Below are positions 59,332 to 64,000 of a stretch of 64,000 nucleotides of DNA, piece by piece. Both the position numbers and the translations under genes were made by a program. Every line of letters starts with the position of its first letter. Positions within the stretch are counted from its first letter, which is position 1. Source of the stretch: Kibdelosporangium banguiense. Its GTDB lineage: Bacteria > Actinomycetota > Actinomycetes > Mycobacteriales > Pseudonocardiaceae. Location: positions 2,183,203-2,247,202 of the forward strand of contig NZ_JAGINW010000001.1 in NCBI RefSeq assembly GCF_017876405.1, written 5' to 3'. The notes below the pieces were generated by a model. It was not told the origin of the DNA, made no database searches, and saw only the letters and a list, made by a program, of their open reading frames with translations.

Positions 59332-60488
59332 CTCAACACCCCTTCGGAGACAAGCTCGCGGCGCCACTTCCCAAAGGCGCGGGCCGAATCCATCGCGAGC
59401 ACAGCAACGGGCCGCGTATTGCGGCGGTAGACAGCGACGAACGACGACTCGACGGAGCCCTCGACGATCTCGACGTCGTCACCGTCACGACGGTGACCTG
59501 CGAACTGCAACCGCGAGCCGTACTGGGCAGACCAGAAATACGGGACCGCGAACCGGGCTGCGTGCACACTCGCGCGGCCCAACAGTGTCGCTGCGGCGAT
59601 CTTCGGCTGCTGCAGTGCGTTCGTCCAGTGCTCAAGACGGATCACCGCGCCCGCATGGTCGTTGAACGACGACGCGCAGTCGCCGACCGCGACGACAGAC
59701 GGAATCGTGGTCATGCACCGCGCGTCCGTCACGACGCCGCCGTCAATCGCGAGACCGGAACCTTCGAGCCATTCCACGTTCGGGATCGCGCCAATGCCCG
59801 CGACTACGACGTCTGCCGGGATTTCCCGGCCGTCAGCCAGTTTCACCGCACGAACCCGCGCGGTGCCGACCAGCTCGGAGACCGCGACACCAGTGATGAG
59901 CTCGACGCCGTTGCGTGCGTGCAGCGACGCACAGACCTGGCCCATCTCGGCGCCGAGCGGACCTGCCATCGGCGTCGGCAGCGTCTCCACCACGGTGACC
60001 TCAAGTCCGAGCTGACGCGCGGTCGAGGCGACTTCAGCACCGATGAACCCGGCGCCGATGACGACCAGCGAGCCGCCGTGCTTCAACGCGGAACGCAAGG
60101 CCAGGGCGTCGTCGAGCGTCCGCAGCGTGTAGACGCCTCCCAGCGCCGGCCCTTCCAGGCTCCTTGCTCGCGCGCCTGTCGCCAGCACGACGCCGTCGGT
60201 CACGATCCGTTCGCCGTTGTCCAGTACGACGGCACGGCCGGAAGCGTCGAGCGCTGTGGCCGCGCAGCCGAGCCGCCAATCGATGTCGAGCAGTTTGTCG
60301 TCGGACGTGCTCAACGAGACGTCGTTGACCGTGCCCTGGAGGAACTCCTTGGACAGCGGCGGCCGGTCGTACGGCTCGTGCAGTTCCGAGCCGACCACGA
60401 TGACGCGGCCCGCGAACTCCTGCGCTCTCAGCGCACGCGCGGCTGAGAGGCCGGCGAGCGAGGCGCCGACCACGGTGATCGTCCGCAT
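59328..60488 (-). CDS. FAD-dependent ferredoxin reductase
   Basis: A 386-residue reductase with two dinucleotide-binding folds: VVGASLAGLSAARALRAQEF for FAD and VVIGAGFIGAEVASTARQLG for NAD(P)H. The second FAD motif reads PSVVAVGDCA, and YDRPPLSKEFL is the usual loop. It resembles the reductase component of multi-component dioxygenases and P450 systems. It would pass electrons from NAD(P)H to the adjacent Rieske ferredoxin. The ATG at 60488 overlaps the ferredoxin stop as ATGA. Confidence 0.92.
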   Translation of the reverse strand: MRTITVVGASLAGLSAARALRAQEFAGRVIVVGSELHEPYDRPPLSKEFLQGTVNDVSLSTSDDKLLDIDWRLGCAATALDASGRAVVLDNGERIVTDGVVLATGARARSLEGPALGGVYTLRTLDDALALRSALKHGGSLVVIGAGFIGAEVASTARQLGLEVTVVETLPTPMAGPLGAEMGQVCASLHARNGVELITGVAVSELVGTARVRAVKLADGREIPADVVVAGIGAIPNVEWLEGSGLAIDGGVVTDARCMTTIPSVVAVGDCASSFNDHAGAVIRLEHWTNALQQPKIAAATLLGRASVHAARFAVPYFWSAQYGSRLQFAGHRRDGDDVEIVEGSVESSFVAVYRRNTRPVAVLAMDSARAFGKWRRELVSEGVLS

Positions 60489-60802
60489 CAGGCGCTCGCC
60501 GTCACAGCGACGTCGACGTACACATGACCGTCCCGCACCACCACCCGATGGGTGCGCACTGGGACTTTCGCAGGCGGGCCGGTCGGCTTGCCGGTCCGCA
60601 GGTCGAAACACGACGCGTGCAGCGGGCACTCCACCATGCAGCCTTCCAGCCAGCCGTCGGCCAGCGAGGCATCCTGATGGGTGCACGTGTCGTCGATCGC
60701 GTACAGCTCACCGTCCACGTTGAAGACGGCGATCGGGGTCTCGCCGTCGATGCGGACAGCCTCTCCAAGCGGGATGTCCGCCAGCGCGCAGACCGAAATC
60801 AT
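60488..60802 (-). CDS. Rieske [2Fe-2S] ferredoxin
   Basis: A 104-residue Rieske ferredoxin with cluster ligands CTHQDASL and CPLHASCFD, the separate electron carrier between the FAD reductase and the oxygenase. The ATG at 60802 has GGAGG seven bases upstream, and gives the usual start MISVCALADIPLGEAV; the longer frame to 60832 would run into the operator region. It is the first gene of the three-gene oxygenase unit. Confidence 0.92.
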   Translation of the reverse strand: MISVCALADIPLGEAVRIDGETPIAVFNVDGELYAIDDTCTHQDASLADGWLEGCMVECPLHASCFDLRTGKPTGPPAKVPVRTHRVVVRDGHVYVDVAVTASA

Positions 60803-60813
60803 CCTCAGCCTCC

Positions 60814-60849
60814 GTTGTGCCATACACAACAAGTCGTGCGATAAGCAAC
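60814..60849. promoter_or_regulatory. Two tandem 17-bp inverted repeats in the oxygenase/iclR divergent region
   Basis: Site 1 (60814-60830) is GTTGTG-CCATA-CACAAC, a perfect 6-bp inverted repeat. Site 2 (60833-60849) is GTCGTG-CGATA-AGCAAC. They start 19 bases apart, between the divergent ferredoxin and iclR genes, and a third copy lies before the GMC oxidoreductase gene. They are the probable IclR operators. The assignment is inferred from position and repetition. Confidence 0.6.
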
Positions 60850-60923
60850 AGAGTGAGGCCTGGCCGGGGGCACGTCAAGGGTTCAACCAGGGGAAGTACG
60901 TGACTGATGAGTAAAGTTGCGGC

Positions 60924-61700
60924 ATGGGGAACGAAAAACCCGCCGCAGTCCAAGTGCAGTCCGTGGACCGCGCGCTGGCCATCCTGGACATCCTGGCTCT
61001 ACGAGGGGAGGCCGGGGTCACCGAGATCGCGGCCGAACTCGACGTGCACAAGTCCACGGCGTTCCGGCTGATCGGCGCACTGGAACAGCGCCGGCTGGTG
61101 GAACAAGTGGCCGAGCGCGGAAAATATCGCCTCGGATTCGGGATCGTCCGGCTCGCCGGCGCCACCACCGCCAGACTCGACCTGCCCAGAGAAAGCATGC
61201 CCGTCTGCGAAAGACTCGCGACCGAACTCGACGAGACAGTCAACGTCGCGGTCCTCGACTCCGGGCAGGCCACCAACATCACCCAGTTCTACGGAACCGC
61301 CGCGGTGACCACCCGCAACTGGATCGGCCAGCGAACCCCGCTGCACGCCACCTCCAGCGGAAAAGTCCTCCTGGCCTGGGCCGGCGAATCCGAACTGGAC
61401 GCCGCGCTGGACACAATGGAGCGCTACACGCCCAGCACGATCACCAGCCGCTCAAGACTGCTCTCCGAACTGGACACGATCAGAGAACGCGGCTGGGGAA
61501 GCACATCCGAGGAGCTGGAGATCGGTCTCAACGCCATCGCCGCCCCGATCCGCGGCGGCAGCGGCGACGTCATCGCGGCCGTCAGCGTCTCCGGCCCCGC
61601 CTACCGCCTCACCGTCGAGTCCTTCCCGGAGACAGCCCAGAAACTCTGTGCCGGCGCCGCCGAGATCAGCTCCAGAGTCGGCTACTTCGGCACAGACTGA
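60924..61700 (+). CDS. IclR-family transcriptional regulator
   Basis: A 258-residue regulator. A winged helix-turn-helix (VDRALAILDILALRGEAGVT, EIAAELDVHKSTAFRLIGAL) is followed by an IclR effector-binding domain (ETVNVAVLDSGQATNITQFY, LHATSSGKVLLAWAGE, ELEIGLNAIAAPIRGGSGDV). It is divergent from the Rieske operon with 121 bases between starts. It probably controls the surrounding catabolic genes in response to the substrate or a breakdown product. Confidence 0.94.
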   Translation: MGNEKPAAVQVQSVDRALAILDILALRGEAGVTEIAAELDVHKSTAFRLIGALEQRRLVEQVAERGKYRLGFGIVRLAGATTARLDLPRESMPVCERLATELDETVNVAVLDSGQATNITQFYGTAAVTTRNWIGQRTPLHATSSGKVLLAWAGESELDAALDTMERYTPSTITSRSRLLSELDTIRERGWGSTSEELEIGLNAIAAPIRGGSGDVIAAVSVSGPAYRLTVESFPETAQKLCAGAAEISSRVGYFGTD

Positions 61701-62029
61701 CCCATACGCCAACCGAGTGAACCCCGACCGAACGGCCCACTCGCACCGACTCACACCGCAAACCACACCTCAACCCCATTTCCTTGCACTAGAATTGAAG
61801 CCGGGGAGCCCCCACCCCCTATGGGAGGGTGGGGGCTGTCATTTTTGGATGGGACTGGGAATTGGGTTTTTGGATGGGCTTTCTCAGGAGGGTGTGCGCA
61901 GTTGCGGTGGGCCAGCGACTTTCTTGGGCGCGAGCGCTGTTTCAAGATCGGCAATTCGGGGGCTGTTCCGTTTCGAGGGCGACAGGGGTGAATTGTCGCG
62001 GCGTGCAGGACTTCTTCGCCTGGGAACAG
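61701..62029. other. Gene-free stretch between convergent iclR and purU
   Basis: No credible gene is seen in these 329 bases; open frames on both strands lack ribosome-binding sites and protein-like composition. The region holds the iclR terminator (61807-61846) and a 12-base direct repeat TTTTTGGATGGG beginning at 61842 and again about 25 bases later. Nothing else stands out. Confidence 0.6.
61807..61846 (+). terminator. Rho-independent terminator of iclR
   Basis: An 11-bp perfect stem (AGCCCCCACCC with GGGTGGGGGCT) with a nine-base loop is followed by GTCATTTTT. It lies about 107 bases after the iclR stop and reads on the plus strand only. Confidence 0.85.
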
Positions 62030-62875
62030 TTATTTGAAGACGACGGTTCGGGTTCCGTTGAGGAGGACTCGGCGTTCGACGTGCCATTGAAGTGCTCGGG
62101 ACAGGGCCAGGCATTCGGCGTCGCGGCCGATTACGGCTAGTTGTTCGGCGTCGTGGGTGTGGTCTACCCGGATTACCTCTTGTTCGATTATTGGGCCTTC
62201 ATCGAGGTCTGGGGTTACGTAGTGGGCGGTTGCGCCGACTACTTTCACTCCTCGTTCGAAGGCTTGATGGTATGGCTTGGCGCCTTTGAAGCTGGGCAGG
62301 AACGAGTGGTGGATGTTGATTACCCTTCCTTCCAGTTTCTGGCAGAGGGAATCCGAGAGGACTTGCATGTAGCGGGCCAGGACGGTCAGTTCGATGTTGT
62401 GACGGTCGATCAGGTCCAGGAGCTGGGCTTCGGCGGCCGATTTTGTCTCGCGGCTGACTGGGATGTGTTCGAACGGGATGCGGTAGGACTGGGCCAGCGG
62501 TTCGAAGTCCCGGTGGTTCGAGACGATCAGCGGGATGTCGATCTTGAGTTGGCCAGTCTGCCAGCGGTAGAGCAGGTCGTTGAGGCAGTGGCCGAATCTG
62601 GAGACCATGATCAGTACGCGGGGACGGTTGTCCACGGCGTGGAGCTGCCATTCCATGCCGTAGACCGTGGCTGTGCGTGCGAACGACTCGCGGAGCGTGT
62701 CGACTGTGACCTGTTCTCGGCGAGCGGCGAAGTGCACACGCATGTAGAACCGTTCTGAGTCGAACTGACGGTTGTCGACGATGTCGCAGCCGTGGTCCAC
62801 GAGGAACCCGGAGACCGCGTGCACGATGCCGAGCTGTTCGGGGCAGGTGAGGGTCAGCACGAACTCGTCGCCCAC
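62030..62875 (-). CDS. purU: Formyltetrahydrofolate deformylase
   Basis: Hydrolyses 10-formyl-tetrahydrofolate to formate and tetrahydrofolate. The 281-residue protein has an N-terminal ACT domain (LTCPEQLGIVHAVSGFLVDH, CDIVDNRQFDSERFYMRV) and a C-terminal formyl transferase-type domain with the Asn and His in INIHHSFLPSFKGAKPYHQA and the Asp in VTPDLDEGPIIEQE. The GTG at 62875 has AGGAGG five bases upstream; an ATG ten codons earlier (62905) lacks one. Alongside a demethylating oxygenase it would recycle folate loaded with one-carbon units. Confidence 0.94.
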   Translation of the reverse strand: MGDEFVLTLTCPEQLGIVHAVSGFLVDHGCDIVDNRQFDSERFYMRVHFAARREQVTVDTLRESFARTATVYGMEWQLHAVDNRPRVLIMVSRFGHCLNDLLYRWQTGQLKIDIPLIVSNHRDFEPLAQSYRIPFEHIPVSRETKSAAEAQLLDLIDRHNIELTVLARYMQVLSDSLCQKLEGRVINIHHSFLPSFKGAKPYHQAFERGVKVVGATAHYVTPDLDEGPIIEQEVIRVDHTHDAEQLAVIGRDAECLALSRALQWHVERRVLLNGTRTVVFK

Positions 62876-62989
62876 AGCGACCTCCTGTTGCGCAACACGA
62901 GACATGAGACGTAGTTCGCAACAGTGTCGAACCGGTTGGCGTCCGAGTCAAGCCCGACTAGCCTGCTTATGGTTCGCATTACGAAGAGA

Positions 62990-63006
62990 GTTGAGTAATA
63001 CGCAAC
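62990..63006. promoter_or_regulatory. 17-bp inverted repeat before the GMC oxidoreductase gene
   Basis: GTTGAG-TAATA-CGCAAC shares its layout and central ATA with the two sites in the iclR control region. It ends 13 bases before the ATG of the GMC gene, just ahead of the ribosome-binding site, and lies in the divergent purU region. The 10-bp palindrome GTTGCGCAAC at 62887-62896, close to the purU start, is a weaker relative. Probably a shared regulator site. Confidence 0.5.
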
Positions 63007-63019
63007 TTAGGAGGGTGCG

Positions 63020-64000
63020 ATGAGTTACGACTACATCATCGTCGGTGGCGGATCGGCCGGCTGCGCGCTGGCCAACCGGCTGTCGGCGGACCCTTCCAAC
63101 CAGGTCCTTCTCCTGGAGGCGGGCCGGCCGGACTGGATCTGGGACATCTTCATCCACATGCCCGCCGCGCTGACCATGGTCATCGGCAACCGGTTCTACG
63201 ACTGGAAGTACCACTCCGAGCCGGAGCCGTTCATGGGCGGCCGCCGCGTGTCGCACGGCCGCGGCAAGGTCCTCGGCGGGTCGAGCAGCATCAACGGAAT
63301 GATCTTCCAGCGCGGCAATCCGCTCGACCTGGAGCGCTGGGCCGCCGGCCCGGGCATGAAGGACTGGGACTACGCGCATTGCCTGCCGTACTTCAAAAAG
63401 ATGGAGAACTGCCTGGCCGGCGGGGACGCCTGGCGCGGAGATGACGGCCCGTTGGTGCTCGAGCGCGGCCCGGCGACCAATCCCCTGTTCGGCGCGTTCT
63501 TCGAGGCCGTGCAGCAGGCGGGTTACCCGCTTACCAAGGATGTCAACGGTTTCCAGCAGGAGGGCTTCGCCAAGTTCGACCGCAACATCCACAAAGGACG
63601 GCGCCTTTCCGCTGCGCGCGCCTATCTGCACCCGGTCAAGGGCCGTCCGAACCTGACGGTCAAGTGCTTCACGCACGTCAACAAGGTCCTGTTCGAAGGA
63701 AAACGCGCGGTCGGCGTGGAGATCCGGCGGTTCGGCAAGACGCGAGCCGTACGCGGCAAGGAGATCATCCTGTCCGGCGGCGCGATCAACACGCCACAAC
63801 TGCTGCAGCTGTCTGGCATCGGCAACGCGTCCGAACTGCAGGCCCTGGGCATCGACGTGGTCAACGACCTGCCCGGTGTCGGTGAGAACCTGCAGGATCA
63901 CCTCGAGGTCTACGTGCAGCACGCGTCGAAGAAACCGGTCTCGCTCAATCCCGCGCTGAAGTGGCGCAACCGTCCGCTGATCGGCCTGAAGTGGTTGCTG
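63020..64000 (+). CDS. GMC oxidoreductase, choline dehydrogenase-like (partial)
   Basis: The first 327 residues of a flavoprotein that runs off the window. It has the FAD motif [40 protein letters not shown] (GMC signature 1) and [18 protein letters not shown] (GMC signature 2), followed by [17 protein letters not shown]. This is the pattern of BetA-type choline and alcohol dehydrogenases. With the Rieske oxygenase system it suggests oxidation of choline, or a related amino alcohol, to a betaine that is then demethylated. AGGAGGG lies upstream of the ATG. Confidence 0.92.
   Translation, partial: MSYDYIIVGGGSAGCALANRLSADPSNQVLLLEAGRPDWIWDIFIHMPAALTMVIGNRFYDWKYHSEPEPFMGGRRVSHGRGKVLGGSSSINGMIFQRGNPLDLERWAAGPGMKDWDYAHCLPYFKKMENCLAGGDAWRGDDGPLVLERGPATNPLFGAFFEAVQQAGYPLTKDVNGFQQEGFAKFDRNIHKGRRLSAARAYLHPVKGRPNLTVKCFTHVNKVLFEGKRAVGVEIRRFGKTRAVRGKEIILSGGAINTPQLLQLSGIGNASELQALGIDVVNDLPGVGENLQDHLEVYVQHASKKPVSLNPALKWRNRPLIGLKWLL

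Noticed and set aside
61842..61880. Repeated TTTTTGGATGGG as a mobile-element trace
   Set aside because: Only two short copies, with no inverted ends or coding capacity; it may be chance in a degenerate intergenic region.

Overview
The window is high-GC, densely packed bacterial DNA. Frequent GTG/TTG starts, ATGA/GTGA stop-start overlaps, several SigE-family ECF sigma factors, DUF952/DUF5926/DUF4328 proteins and the overall gene content point to an actinomycete, most likely of the Pseudonocardiaceae type; this is an inference from gene content only. There is no rRNA, phage, insertion sequence or CRISPR array. One tRNA-Gly gene is present.

Layout. 1-7.8 kb: the end of a CPBP-type protease gene, an orphan glutamate-type binding lipoprotein, arginine deiminase, a ferritin behind three iron-box-like sites, an ECF sigma factor with a membrane partner, DUF952/DUF5926 proteins, a glycerophosphodiesterase and a cytochrome P450. 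7.9-14.6 kb: a Liv-type ABC importer with an acyl-CoA ligase inside the operon, behind a Crp-like site. 14.6-20.4 kb: a carboxylesterase, a NarL-type two-component system, a second ECF sigma/partner pair, and DUF4328 and rhodanese proteins. 20.4-30.9 kb: two acetate/monocarboxylate symporters with small DUF485-type partners, a LytS/LytTR two-component system with an S49 peptidase between its genes, and the lutABC lactate-oxidation operon. Together these look like a carboxylate sensing, uptake and oxidation block.

32-45.7 kb is a surface-glycan-like cluster: an AlgX/AlgJ-type SGNH protein, two paralogous pairs (pyruvyltransferase-like protein with coiled coil followed by a double-domain glycosyltransferase), a methyltransferase-WbsX-coiled-coil fusion, a polytopic membrane protein and two paralogous single-pass proteins. 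It is the best candidate for an undescribed system here. 45.8-51.2 kb: two toxin-antitoxin modules, a sigma factor fused to an anti-sigma zinc-finger domain and membrane segment, tRNA-Gly, and an Fpg/Nei glycosylase. 51.2-56.4 kb: gamma-glutamyltransferase, UDP-glucose dehydrogenase, aldo/keto reductase and a short-chain dehydrogenase. 56.5-58.2 kb: a lower-GC patch with an unknown protein and an apparently frameshifted membrane-protein gene.

58.2-64 kb: a three-component Rieske oxygenase system (oxygenase, FAD reductase, Rieske ferredoxin), an IclR regulator, PurU and a GMC (choline-dehydrogenase-like) oxidoreductase. This fits catabolism of choline/glycine betaine or a related N-methyl compound, with PurU handling one-carbon units. 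A 17-bp inverted-repeat motif occurs in both divergent control regions and may be the IclR operator.
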